Shown one piece after another: positions 1 through 8,246 of a stretch of DNA of 64,000 nt (position 1 is the first letter of the stretch; each line of letters begins with the position of its first letter). The stretch covers positions 105,143-169,142 of the forward strand of contig DBDJ01000072.1 in assembly GCA_002293525.1 (NCBI GenBank), given 5' to 3'. The notes below the pieces were generated by a model. The model saw nothing but the letters and a program-made list of their open reading frames with translations, did not search any database and had not been told where the DNA came from. This stretch comes from Lachnospiraceae bacterium UBA935. GTDB lineage: Bacteria; Bacillota; Clostridia; Lachnospirales; Lachnospiraceae. A program made the translations under genes and the position numbers.

Positions 1-402
1 ACCGGCTATACCGGGCCGGCTGGACCGACATGTCCTTTTCCTACTCAACGCCAAGTATTCGCTGGAGCAAACTTGGATATCGCCGATTTAACTTATACTG
101 TAAACTGTAACAATGAGATAACTGTGGGCTACAAAGTCACTCATTTAAATAGTGCCGGAATAATAAATAATGGGACTCTTCTGGCATCAATTTTAGAGTC
201 CAATGTATGGCCGGAAGATGATGTACTGATAGCCGCTGTTTACTTCATGGAAGACTGGACCGCTTCTATTGCCGGTATCGTTATCATCGGCACAAATGGG
301 GAAATCACTGCCTATATGCCGCCTCATGACACTATTAGCGATTGGGATTCCGTCGTGTTTAACGCTTACTATGTAGTAAATATCCCAGAGGTAACACCAT
401 AA
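1..402 (+). CDS. collagen-like repeat protein, C-terminal part (partial)
   Basis: The reading frame is open from the first base, so this is the 3' end of a gene that begins before the window. The first codons give Gly-X-Y triplets (TGYTGPAGPT), and a non-repetitive C-terminal domain of about 115 residues follows. That layout, a collagen-like stalk with a globular beta-rich tip, is typical of BclA-like spore or cell-surface proteins of Firmicutes; the tip family is not recognised. It is likely surface-exposed, by family analogy only. A TTG at 73 could be mistaken for a start, but it lies inside the continuous frame and no Shine-Dalgarno precedes it. A hairpin follows the stop, and secDF converges from the other strand. 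The second collagen-like gene in the window (8247-8909) has a different tip. Confidence 0.75.
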   Translation, partial: TGYTGPAGPTCPFPTQRQVFAGANLDIADLTYTVNCNNEITVGYKVTHLNSAGIINNGTLLASILESNVWPEDDVLIAAVYFMEDWTASIAGIVIIGTNGEITAYMPPHDTISDWDSVVFNAYYVVNIPEVTP

Positions 403-436
403 CCATACGACAGAAGTGGTATAAATCGGGTAAATC

Positions 437-472
437 AAACGGGCAGAAGCCATGATCGGCTCCTGCCCGCTA
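437..472. terminator. candidate bidirectional hairpin between convergent genes
   Basis: CGGGCAG at 440-446 pairs with CTGCCCG at 463-469, with an inner AGCC/GGCT pairing. It lies between the convergent stops of the collagen-like gene and secDF. There is no clear T-run on either side, so it is a weak terminator call. Confidence 0.45.
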
Positions 473-487
473 CATTAGCTATGAAAT

Positions 488-2644
488 CTAATCCTCAGCC
501 TTAGCCACAAACTTCTTTTTCAAAACAAGCCAGAGTGCCCCCGCCAAGCAGATAGAGGAATAGGTCCCGCAGGCTATGCCCGCCATCAGCGGCAGGGCAA
601 ATTCTTTGATGGAAGATACCCCCAGCACATACAGTACTGCCACCATGATAAAGGTCGTCAGGGAGGTAAACACGCTCCGCGATAAGGTCTGGGTAATACT
701 GGAATTGATCACGTTTTCCAACGCTTCATTGCGCTTCATCTCGCTCATGTTCTCCCGGATGCGGTCGAAGATAACGATAGTGGCATTGATGGAATACCCG
801 ATAATCGTCAGCATGCAGGCGATAAATGTCGTCCCGACCGATACCCTGACAATCGCATAGAAAGCCAGCACCACCAGAACATCATGAAGCAGGGCAGCCA
901 CTGCGCTGGCACCAAAACGGATGTCCTTGAAACGGAACCAGATATAGATCAGCATACAGATGCTGGAAATAAAAACTGCCAGTATCGCGTCGCGCTGCAT
1001 CTCACTGCTGATTACGGAACTGATCGACAATGAGGTAATCATTTCCTCCGCCACCGCGAACTGTTCCGCCATGATAGTGTTGAAGCTCGCCAGCTCATCA
1101 GTGCTTAACGTCCTGGTCTTGAAAATCACTTCATTGGTACCGGTCACTTTCTGGGTCTGGACGTTGCTGTCGCCAGTAATTGCTTCGATCAGCGGAACCA
1201 CCTCGGCTTCAATGTCGGCAAGGTTCAGGTTCTCATTAAAAGTCACATTCGTCGAGGTTCCCCCCAAAAATTCCAAGCTTAGATTAAGCGGGACTCCGTT
1301 CCTTCCCTGACTTACCCCCATAAAGACAAAGCCGGTTAAGATTACCGCTAAAGAGGCGACAAAGAAGATGGCCTTCTTCGACAAGAACGGGATCACTTTC
1401 CGCTCTTTGGCTTTTCCATATAATTTGATGCTCTGGAAACCGAGGGCATACAGACCGTTCATAATCCACTTGGTCACAAAAAGCGCCGTAAACATCGATA
1501 AAACAATACCGAGTGCCAAAGTCTCGGCAAATCCTTTGATCGGCCCGGTTCCCAGCAGATAAAGAACCGCGGCGGCAATCAAAGTGGTGATATTGCCGTC
1601 CAGGATGGCCGACAAGGCTTTCTTATAACCGATCTTAAATGCCGAAGGAACCGTTTTGCCGGTCGCCAGCTCTTCGCGGATACGGGCAAAAATAATCACA
1701 TTGGCATCCACTGCCATGCCGATCGACAGGATAATACCGGCGATACCGGGCAAGGTCAGGGTAATCTCAAAAGCTTCCAGCAGTATAATCATCAGCTCCG
1801 TATACAAAAACAGTGCCAGACTGGCAGCTAAACCGGACATATAATATACAATGATCATAAACAGGATGACGATGCCCAAGCCGATCAATGCTGCCCTCAG
1901 GCTGGTGCTGATGGCTTCCTCGCCCAGCTGGGCGCCGACCACGTTGGAACGCAGATCTTCCAGTTCAACCTTCAGCCCGCCGATGCGGATCGTTGAAGCC
2001 AGCTGCTCGGCTTCTTCAAAACCACCTATCCCATTGATAACCGCTTCCCCGTTCGTGATTTCACTTTGGACGGTCGGCATGCTGACGATCACATCGTCAT
2101 AAACAATCGCGATATAATCATTGGTAGGAGCCGCCGCCCGGGTCGCGGCGGCAAATTTCTGTGCCCCTTCCGCTGAAAGCGTCAGGGAAACTACCGGCTC
2201 GTTGTTTCCCATACTGTCGGGCATGTAGCCCGCTGCCGCATTGATGACATCCGAGCCCCTGATTACTTCTTCTCCTGCGGAATTCATGAACACCAGCGAC
2301 CCCGGCTTACCCAGTTCTTCCAGAATCGTATTGGCATTCGAAACGCCGGGGATCTCGATATTGATCCGGTCGTTTCCTTCGCGGTATACGATGGCTTCCG
2401 TGCTAAAACCTTCCACCCGCTGCTGCAGCTTGTACACCGTATCCGACATGTCTTCATCGCTGGGGGGTTCTTCTCCGACCACCTGATAGGTGATGCTGAC
2501 GCCGCCCGCCAGATCAAGTCCCAGCTTGATCCCTGACATGGACCCGGCCCTGTCCGCTCCGATGCCCACTGCCGCTGTATATCCCAAACCGCTTAATAAG
2601 AGAACCAGTATCAGCAGATAAGTTATCGCTTGTCCTTTTTTCAT
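488..2644 (-). CDS. secDF: SecDF fused protein-export membrane protein
   Basis: A 718-residue fusion of SecD and SecF, RND-type auxiliary subunits that use the ion gradient to help SecYEG translocate preproteins. An N-terminal membrane anchor (about residues 5-28) is followed by the SecD signature region (LDLAGGVSITYQV), a large extracytoplasmic domain, and a membrane bundle around residues 250-400. The SecF half starts near residue 420 with its own first helix, then LSLEFLGGTST and a second membrane bundle. Fused SecDF occurs in many Firmicutes. It is preceded by scfB on the same strand with a hairpin array between them. Linkage of scfAB to secD/F is a recurring clostridial arrangement. The start ATG at 2644 has an upstream purine-rich AGAAAGG. 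No defect is seen. Confidence 0.95.
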   Translation of the reverse strand: MKKGQAITYLLILVLLLSGLGYTAAVGIGADRAGSMSGIKLGLDLAGGVSITYQVVGEEPPSDEDMSDTVYKLQQRVEGFSTEAIVYREGNDRINIEIPGVSNANTILEELGKPGSLVFMNSAGEEVIRGSDVINAAAGYMPDSMGNNEPVVSLTLSAEGAQKFAAATRAAAPTNDYIAIVYDDVIVSMPTVQSEITNGEAVINGIGGFEEAEQLASTIRIGGLKVELEDLRSNVVGAQLGEEAISTSLRAALIGLGIVILFMIIVYYMSGLAASLALFLYTELMIILLEAFEITLTLPGIAGIILSIGMAVDANVIIFARIREELATGKTVPSAFKIGYKKALSAILDGNITTLIAAAVLYLLGTGPIKGFAETLALGIVLSMFTALFVTKWIMNGLYALGFQSIKLYGKAKERKVIPFLSKKAIFFVASLAVILTGFVFMGVSQGRNGVPLNLSLEFLGGTSTNVTFNENLNLADIEAEVVPLIEAITGDSNVQTQKVTGTNEVIFKTRTLSTDELASFNTIMAEQFAVAEEMITSLSISSVISSEMQRDAILAVFISSICMLIYIWFRFKDIRFGASAVAALLHDVLVVLAFYAIVRVSVGTTFIACMLTIIGYSINATIVIFDRIRENMSEMKRNEALENVINSSITQTLSRSVFTSLTTFIMVAVLYVLGVSSIKEFALPLMAGIACGTYSSICLAGALWLVLKKKFVAKAED

Positions 2645-2701
2645 AGTATTTACCTTCTTTCCGTATCTCGCTATTCTATTATTGAAATTGAAACGATTCT
2701 A

Positions 2702-2852
2702 GAAGAATAAGGCGTATTGATTCGCAGGCGTATTTATTCGCCTTATTCTTCCAAACATGATTAGTATATCTTAAGTGGCGTACTTAGCCGCCTTAGATAT
2801 GCTTCCAAACATGATTAGTAAATCTTGGGCGGAGTCCTCAGTCGCCTAAGAT
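2702..2852. repeat. three stem-loops with a 54-bp direct repeat between scfB and secDF
   Basis: Three successive imperfect palindromes fill this gap. The first pairs AAGAATAAGGCG (about 2703) with CGCCTTATTCTT (about 2740-2750). The second has arms around ATATCTTAAG and CCTTAGATAT (2766-2801). The third has arms around AAATCTTGGGCG and CGCCTAAGATTT (2819-2854) and overlaps the scfB stop codon. The spacer TTCCAAACATGATTAGTA is exact at 2749-2766 and 2803-2820, giving a 54-bp period. No strong T-run follows any arm, so this is a repeated structured element rather than a standard terminator. Confidence 0.65.
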
Positions 2853-4229
2853 TTACTTCATGTTTTGGGCTGCCTTGATCATAATCGCACATTCCACCCT
2901 TTTGCGCTGCAGTTCACAGCCCAAGTCATCGACATCGTGAATGGTGCCATGAAAGCGGTGTGAATTGGCGGCACAGCCGCCGCTGCAATAAAACCTGGCA
3001 AAACACTCACGGCATTTCGCCCGGGAATATACACTGCATGCCTTGAACTCTTCCCTGAGCGCCGTGTTGGTGATCCCCTCATCTACATTCCCCATTAAAA
3101 ACTCTTCCTGTCCGGCAAACTGATGGCAGGGATAAAAATCCCCCCCCGGCGTCACCGCCAGGTATTCCGTTCCCGAACCGCAGCCTGACAGACGCTTGGC
3201 CACACAGGGCCCGCCGTCCAGATCCAGCATAAAATGAAAAAAATTGAAATCCTGTCCCTTCCTGCTCCGGTCGATCATTTCCTGTGCCAGATGGTCATAT
3301 TCCGCCACCAGTACCGGTATGTCCTCTTTGCGCAAGGCATAATCCGTCACCATATCCGACGGCACGGCTACCACCGGTTCTACCGATATCTGTTTAAAAC
3401 CCATGTCGGCCAGATGAAGCACGTCCTGCGTAAAATCAAGATTATACCGGGTATAAGTTCCCCTCACATAATAATTCTTCTGACCTCGGCTCTCCGCCAC
3501 CTTTCGGAAACACGGCATGATCTTGTCATAACTGCCCTGGCCGCCCCGGTGTTGGCGCATCCGGTCGTTGACTTCCTTGCGGCCGTCAATACTTAACACT
3601 ACATTGCTGATCTCGGCATTGATAAAATCTAATATCTCATCCGTAAGCAAAATGCCGTTGGTCGTAAGCGTAAAACGGAAACGCTTATGGTTCGGCTCCT
3701 CCAGGCTCCTGCCGTAACGGACAAGTTCTTTTACGGTCTCCCAGTTAAGCAGCGGTTCCCCGCCAAAAAAATCCACCTCCAGATTGACGCGGCGGCCAGA
3801 AGCAGCCACCAGGTAATCCAAAGCTTTTTTACCCGTCTCCAGACTCATGAGCGCACGGCGGCCATGATACTCCCCTTCTTCAGCAAAGCAGTACCGACAG
3901 GCCAGATTACAGTCATGAGCCACATGAAGGCAAAGGGCTTTTACTACCGTGGTTCTTTGCTGGAAATTGTCAATATAACTCTCATACACATCCGCAGTGA
4001 ACAACATGCCCGCCTCATAAAGCGAAATAATCTCCTCAATGGCGGAATGAACCGCCAAGTCAGCCGAAGGGCAGGATGCGAGGATAGCCCCGCTGTCCGT
4101 GATTCCCTGCCTGATCAAGGCTTCTGCCCAAGGAAGCCATTCATACACGACCTCATCGACAACATGTATCGCCCCGCTGTTGATATCCATGACAATATTA
4201 TATCCGTTATTTTTATATCGGTGAATCAA
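2853..4229 (-). CDS. scfB: SCIFF peptide maturase, radical SAM/SPASM enzyme
   Basis: A 458-residue radical SAM enzyme of the SPASM type that installs a thioether crosslink in the six-cysteine SCIFF precursor. The N-terminal recognition-like region begins MIHRYKNNGY, as is usual in this family. The radical SAM cluster motif is C107-x3-C111-x2-C114 (CNLACRYC). The C-terminal SPASM region carries many cysteines (CGSGTEY, CHQF, CRECFARFYCSGGC), consistent with two auxiliary iron-sulfur clusters. Translation starts at TTG 4229, with AAGGG a few bases upstream; this start matches the family N-terminus. The precursor scfA lies just upstream on the same strand, separated by a 15-bp stem-loop. The physiological role of the mature peptide is not established. 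Confidence 0.93.
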   Translation of the reverse strand: MIHRYKNNGYNIVMDINSGAIHVVDEVVYEWLPWAEALIRQGITDSGAILASCPSADLAVHSAIEEIISLYEAGMLFTADVYESYIDNFQQRTTVVKALCLHVAHDCNLACRYCFAEEGEYHGRRALMSLETGKKALDYLVAASGRRVNLEVDFFGGEPLLNWETVKELVRYGRSLEEPNHKRFRFTLTTNGILLTDEILDFINAEISNVVLSIDGRKEVNDRMRQHRGGQGSYDKIMPCFRKVAESRGQKNYYVRGTYTRYNLDFTQDVLHLADMGFKQISVEPVVAVPSDMVTDYALRKEDIPVLVAEYDHLAQEMIDRSRKGQDFNFFHFMLDLDGGPCVAKRLSGCGSGTEYLAVTPGGDFYPCHQFAGQEEFLMGNVDEGITNTALREEFKACSVYSRAKCRECFARFYCSGGCAANSHRFHGTIHDVDDLGCELQRKRVECAIMIKAAQNMK

Positions 4230-4332
4230 TTCCTACCCTTTCTGATATGCCACTCTGATATGCCATTCTTGTATGCCACTCTTTTATGACACTCATGTAA
4301 TATTGTAAGCGAATCCATTTGTCTTATAACTT

Positions 4333-4367
4333 ATAGTAAGCAGCGAAACTGATTCGCTGCTTACTAT
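4333..4367 (-). other. perfect 15-bp stem-loop between scfA and scfB
   Basis: ATAGTAAGCAGCGAA at 4333-4347 pairs perfectly with 4353-4367 around a 5-base loop. It sits 5 bases past the scfA stop and about 100 bases before scfB. No U-run follows, so it looks like a processing or stabilising hairpin, or a leaky attenuator, that would raise scfA transcript over scfB. Four degenerate copies of a TATGCCACTCTT-like unit follow towards scfB (about 4244-4295). Confidence 0.75.
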
Positions 4368-4372
4368 ACGGT

Positions 4373-4516
4373 TTATTTTTTCTGTTCGCAGCTTTGGTTG
4401 CCGACTGTACATGAGGTCTTACATGCTGACTGACAAGAGGTCTGACATTCTCCGCAGCCGCCCTTCTTCATCGATTCAACCAATTTACCGGTATTTAATG
4501 TTTTAATATGCTTCAT
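4373..4516 (-). CDS. scfA: SCIFF ribosomally synthesised peptide precursor (six cysteines)
   Basis: A 47-residue gene. The product begins MKHIKTLNTGKLVESMKKGG and continues CGECQTSCQSACKTSCTVGN with a final cysteine near the C-terminus, giving six cysteines within 23 residues. That is the hallmark of the SCIFF (six cysteines in forty-five) family. A GGGAGA ribosome-binding site stands 6-7 bases before the ATG at 4516. The maturase gene scfB follows on the same strand. The leader (about residues 1-19) is the recognition region in this family, and thioether links form within the cysteine-rich core. Confidence 0.95.
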   Translation of the reverse strand: MKHIKTLNTGKLVESMKKGGCGECQTSCQSACKTSCTVGNQSCEQKK

Positions 4517-4561
4517 TATGTTCTCTCCCATCTTCATAATCTTTTGCTTAAGACTTTTTTT

Positions 4562-4590
4562 AGTATATCATATATTTTTTTTAATAGAAA
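4562..4590 (-). promoter_or_regulatory. candidate extended -10 promoter for scfA-scfB
   Basis: Reading the minus strand, TGATATACT gives an extended -10 (TG-N-TATACT, -10 at 4562-4567). A poor -35 (TTTCTA, 4585-4590) lies 17 bases upstream. It is about 45 bases before the scfA start. Confidence 0.45.
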
Positions 4591-4597
4591 GTGTTTT

Positions 4598-4643
4598 TTG
4601 TACCCTGTCGAGGCCCCCTGTTGTACCCTGTTGAGGCTCCCCC
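4598..4643. repeat. 23-bp-period direct repeat upstream of scfA
   Basis: TTGTACCCTGTCGAGGCCCCC at 4598-4618 is repeated at 4621-4643 as TTGTACCCTGTTGAGGCTCC plus CCC. It lies between corC and the scfA promoter. Function unknown. Confidence 0.7.
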
Positions 4644-4704
4644 GTCAGGTTATGTTACCGCAAAACACCTCGCTGTTATGGCCTGTATAATAACCATGTC
4701 ATTT

Positions 4705-5985
4705 CTACCCCTCTTTACCCGCTTCTGTCTCATCATCCTCCGGCAAAGTCAAAAGAATCTTGTTGATGCGGTTCTGGCTGATTCCTTTTGCCTGCAGGAT
4801 AATCCCGTCTTCTATAGTAATAGCCTCGTCATCCTGCGGCAGACGCTCAAGGCTTTCGATCATCAGTCCGCCGATGGAATCATAGTCCTCCGAGTCCAGG
4901 TCGGTTCCCAGGGCATCATTGATGTCGTCCAGTTTCATACCGGCCTCGACCAGATAGGTGTTGTTGCCGACCTCACGGATGAATTCTTCCTCGTCTTCGT
5001 CGTACTCGTCGCGGATCTCGCCGACGATCTCTTCCAGCAGATCCTCTAACGTAATCATGCCGACCGTCGCCCCGTATTCATTCAGGACAAAAGCGATGTT
5101 GATAGCATCGTCCCGCATTTCCATCATCAGGTCGGCTGTCTTCTTGAATTCGTAGGTATAATACCCTTCCCGCATAATATCCTGAATCTTAAAACTGTCC
5201 CGGTTCTCTACCAGGATAAAGTCTTTAATATTGATCAGGCCGACGATATTGTCCTTATCTTCCTGATAGACCGGAAGCCGGGTATACATAAACTCCCGGA
5301 ACACGGAAAGCACTTCTTCATAATCCGCATTGTAACTGATGCTTTTCATATTGATACGGGGTATCATCACATCGCGGGCCTGGGTATCGCCGAAGTCAAA
5401 GACATTATATATCATTTCCCGTTCTTCCGACTCGATCACGCCGTCCTCATGGCTGACATCCACATAGGTCTTGAGCTCCGTTTCGGTCATGGCTGCTTTA
5501 TAATTGGGATCAATATGTAACAGCCATAAGATCAGGAAGGATATTTTATCAATCAGGAAGACCACGGGAGTCAGGAGCCGCATAAACAGCAGTACGGCAG
5601 CACTGTAAGACAAGACAGTTTTTTCCGGATACAGGTTTGCCAGGGTTTTCGGAAGGATCTCTCCGCCGATGAGAACGACCAGGGTCAGTATCCCGGTGGC
5701 AATCCCGACCGCCTTGCTTTCCCATATATCTATCGCTAAAGAGGTCGCCAGCGAAGAGGCGGTAATATTGACTATATTGTTGCCGATCAGGATAACGCTT
5801 AACATTTTCCGGTAATTATCCAGGATTTTCAGTGCGGTCCGGGCCGCCTTATTCTCTTCTTCGGCCAAAGCCCGCAGCCGCACTCGGCTGACGGTCGTAA
5901 AAGCAGTTTCGGCGGAAGAAAAAAATGCCGAAAAGAAAATCAGTATGGCAATACTTATCAGTTGTATGACACCATCGGTATCCAA
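4705..5985 (-). CDS. CNNM/CorC (hemolysin C-like) family membrane protein
   Basis: A member of the DUF21/CBS/CorC_HlyC family, linked to divalent cation (Mg2+, Co2+) efflux. The N-terminal DUF21 membrane domain contains FFSSAETAFTTVSRVRLRAL, then several hydrophobic helices to about residue 150. A CBS pair follows (VMIPRINMKS, LPVYQEDKDNIVGLINIKD, YGATVGMITLEDLLEEIVGE). The C-terminal CorC_HlyC domain is acidic and ends near residue 425. The start is set at TTG 5985 because AGGAGTGA (5993-6000) stands 7 bases before it; an in-frame ATG at 6024 lacks a ribosome-binding site. The product is about 426 residues, normal for the family. It is divergent from the next gene. Confidence 0.88.
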   Translation of the reverse strand: MDTDGVIQLISIAILIFFSAFFSSAETAFTTVSRVRLRALAEEENKAARTALKILDNYRKMLSVILIGNNIVNITASSLATSLAIDIWESKAVGIATGILTLVVLIGGEILPKTLANLYPEKTVLSYSAAVLLFMRLLTPVVFLIDKISFLILWLLHIDPNYKAAMTETELKTYVDVSHEDGVIESEEREMIYNVFDFGDTQARDVMIPRINMKSISYNADYEEVLSVFREFMYTRLPVYQEDKDNIVGLINIKDFILVENRDSFKIQDIMREGYYTYEFKKTADLMMEMRDDAINIAFVLNEYGATVGMITLEDLLEEIVGEIRDEYDEDEEEFIREVGNNTYLVEAGMKLDDINDALGTDLDSEDYDSIGGLMIESLERLPQDDEAITIEDGIILQAKGISQNRINKILLTLPEDDETEAGKEG

Positions 5986-6125
5986 ATTATTATCACTCCT
6001 GTCTGCTTTCGCATAAAAAAACAAGTTTCATTTATCCAAATTTTACAGTAAGCCGTTTCTGCTGTCAAGTTTTACCTTTTCGGCGAATATATAATTAGTA
6101 GAAACTTCTCATGCGGAGGAATGAA

Positions 6126-6500
6126 ATGTTAAAAAATCTACATATTGATGCAAGAATTACTTTTCTATTGAAATGCCTTTTGTTTGCTTACCTTGCCACT
6201 GCCGGCCTGCTTTTACTTCTGGCGCTTTTGCTGTACCGCTTTAACCTGAACGAAAAAACCGTGTCTATCGGGGTAATTGCCATCTATGTGATCGTGACTT
6301 TTCTGGCGGGGCTTTGGACCGGGAAGCGGATGAAGACGCGGAAGTTCATGTGGGGGCTACTGATCGGATGTATCTACTTTCTCGTACTGGTACTGGTATC
6401 CTTAACAGTGAATCATGGGCTTTCTGATGTAGCCACGGATTTCGTGACGGTTTTGCTGATTTGTGCCGGAAGCGGCATGTTAGGAGGGATGGTCAGTTAA
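6126..6500 (+). CDS. TIGR04086-type small membrane protein
   Basis: A protein of 124 residues with four predicted membrane helices (about residues 12-35, 45-65, 75-95 and 103-122) separated by short basic loops such as GKRMKTRK. Size, topology and the glycine-rich last helix fit the TIGR04086/YrzE-like family of Firmicutes, usually found beside scfA or secDF. Its function is unknown. The start is put at ATG 6126 because GGAGG at 6115-6119 is correctly spaced for it; an in-frame ATG at 6111 precedes that site. hemZ converges, with 11 bases between the stops. Confidence 0.75.
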   Translation: MLKNLHIDARITFLLKCLLFAYLATAGLLLLLALLLYRFNLNEKTVSIGVIAIYVIVTFLAGLWTGKRMKTRKFMWGLLIGCIYFLVLVLVSLTVNHGLSDVATDFVTVLLICAGSGMLGGMVS

Positions 6501-6511
6501 GCATCGCGCCC

Positions 6512-7993
6512 TCATCGCCCTAACCAAAGCCGTTTTTTCCGGTCAATCATCTCATGGATCTTTTCGATGTAAAGCGCGGCGTCTTTTACGTTGTCGCAGC
6601 GTTCGATGCGTCCGTCGGCATCGACACGCTTGCTGACGGTGCCGGCACCGAGAGCGATGACGGTCTGGATCTCTTCCATCATCAGGATATTATAGAGCCC
6701 GTAACGGCCAGGCCGGGCATAGCCGGTATTTTCGAAATTACCGGCCATGTTTTTCTGGCGGTAGAGATAGTAAGGCTGCATTCCCATGGATCTGGCTCCG
6801 CTCATGGCGATTTCCATGGTTTCTTCCGTGTTGATCATGGATTCCAGGCCATGTTCCTGGATCCACTGACTTAAGCTGGAAGCCCGCTTTACCGCCAGGG
6901 AATGGATGGTGAGCGATTCGGGACGCAGGAGTCTGATGGCATCCAAGGTTCTGGTTACATCAGCCGGCGATTCGCCCGGCAGGCCTAAGATGATGTCCAT
7001 ATTGATATTGTCAAATCCCATCTTCCTGGCCAAGGCAAAGGCTTCCTGTACCTGCTCTGCCGTATGCTGTCTGCCGATTCGCTTCAGGGTTTCCGGGTTC
7101 ATGGTCTGGGGATTGATGGAAATACGGCTGACATCATAGCGTTTCAGAACCGCCAGCTTTTCTTCGGTGATACTGTCGGCCCGTCCCGCTTCCAAGGTAT
7201 ATTCCTGCAGACATGACAGATCAAATCTCGTACTTACGGTCTTTAAGAGCCACTCAAGCTGACCGGAGGAAAGGGTGGTCGGTGTCCCGCCGCCGACATA
7301 GATGGTGTCGAGTCGGCGGCCGGCACAGCTCTCCGCGACATAGTCGATTTCTTTTTCCAGGGCAGCCAGATAATCGTCCACGCGGTCTTTCCATCCGGCA
7401 ATCGAATAGGAGGTAAAGGAACAGTAGAGGCAGGTAGTCGGACAGAAAGGGATGCCGATATACAGGCTGTAACCGGATGAATAGTCAGCTGCGGCCAGGA
7501 TCTCCCGCTCTCTGACGGCGATATCCAGAGCCAGCCGGGCTTTTTCGTCACTGACCAGATAGACAGACTTAAGGTGTTCAATACTATCCGCTTCCGCCAG
7601 CCCCTGCTCCAGCAATTTCATCGGAATCTTAACCGGCCGGATGCCGGTCAGTGCTCCCCAGGGCAGGCGTTTGCCGGTGTGCCGGGACAAGCCGTGATAG
7701 ATCAGCTGTTTCAGAGCATTCTTAACGGCTATTCTGTCCATAGAAGCATTGATCTCAACCCCCAGCGCCTGATAGCTGTCGTCATGGCCGCCAGAAATAC
7801 CGATGACAAGCAGAAGGATCTTTCCCTCGTCAAAAGTAATGTGAATGTCCGGCAAGTTTTCATCGGAGCTGCAGGTTTCTCCTCCGGAATCTGTCCCGAG
7901 AAATACCTTGACTTCCTGCTCCGGATAAAATGCCTTTACAAGTGAATGGATATCATATTCAAAATCGGTCTGGTTGGTACTGACTGCCAGCAT
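6512..7993 (-). CDS. hemZ: HemZ-type coproporphyrinogen dehydrogenase-like radical SAM protein
   Basis: A 493-residue HemN-superfamily protein. The radical SAM cluster motif C184-x3-C188-x2-C191 (CPTTCLYC) follows YIGIPF, and the glycine-rich YVGGGTPT lies about 65 residues later. The N-terminal extension of about 175 residues, including HTGKRLPWGALTGIRPVK, is what separates HemZ from HemN/HemW. HemZ is named after coproporphyrinogen III oxidation, but its substrate in anaerobes without a haem pathway is unsettled. ATG at 7993 has AGGAG 5-6 bases upstream. In many Clostridia hemZ clusters with relA, apt and an MBL gene. Here those genes lie at 11.8-15.5 kb, so the block appears split by inserted genes. 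Confidence 0.88.
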   Translation of the reverse strand: MLAVSTNQTDFEYDIHSLVKAFYPEQEVKVFLGTDSGGETCSSDENLPDIHITFDEGKILLLVIGISGGHDDSYQALGVEINASMDRIAVKNALKQLIYHGLSRHTGKRLPWGALTGIRPVKIPMKLLEQGLAEADSIEHLKSVYLVSDEKARLALDIAVREREILAAADYSSGYSLYIGIPFCPTTCLYCSFTSYSIAGWKDRVDDYLAALEKEIDYVAESCAGRRLDTIYVGGGTPTTLSSGQLEWLLKTVSTRFDLSCLQEYTLEAGRADSITEEKLAVLKRYDVSRISINPQTMNPETLKRIGRQHTAEQVQEAFALARKMGFDNINMDIILGLPGESPADVTRTLDAIRLLRPESLTIHSLAVKRASSLSQWIQEHGLESMINTEETMEIAMSGARSMGMQPYYLYRQKNMAGNFENTGYARPGRYGLYNILMMEEIQTVIALGAGTVSKRVDADGRIERCDNVKDAALYIEKIHEMIDRKKRLWLGR

Positions 7994-8116
7994 ATTGACT
8001 CCTGTCTGTTCCTCTGTTTCTCTCTGCTTATCTTAGTTTCTTTATCAGGACTGCCGTCACGATCATAACGGGTATATTATAGCATCCCTGCACCAATTTG
8101 ACTATAGCTTTCATAA

Positions 8117-8164
8117 TCCCGAAGAAAGTAGCCGTGTATCCCGTATCCCGAAGAAAGTAGCCGT
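8117..8164. repeat. 29-bp-period direct repeat
   Basis: TCCCGAAGAAAGTAGCCGT occurs exactly at 8117-8135 and 8146-8164. It lies in the gap between hemZ and the collagen-like gene. A 60-codon open frame over it (8028-8210, minus) has no coding character. Confidence 0.8.
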
Positions 8165-8192
8165 CAGCAATAGCGGCATCGGCAGCTTTGGC

Positions 8193-8229
8193 AGAAAAGA
8201 GGACATGCATAATAGCAAGTCCTCTTTAG
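8193..8229 (-). terminator. rho-independent terminator of the collagen-like gene
   Basis: On the minus strand AAAGAGGAC (8219-8227) pairs with GTCCTCTTT (8196-8204) and is followed by a short T-rich stretch. It lies about 20 bases beyond the stop at 8247. Confidence 0.75.
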
Positions 8230-8246
8230 GTGTAAATTAATAACGC

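Noticed and set aside
8028..8210. 60-codon minus-strand frame
   Set aside because: It covers a direct repeat and the terminator of the collagen-like gene; there is no ribosome-binding site or family pattern.
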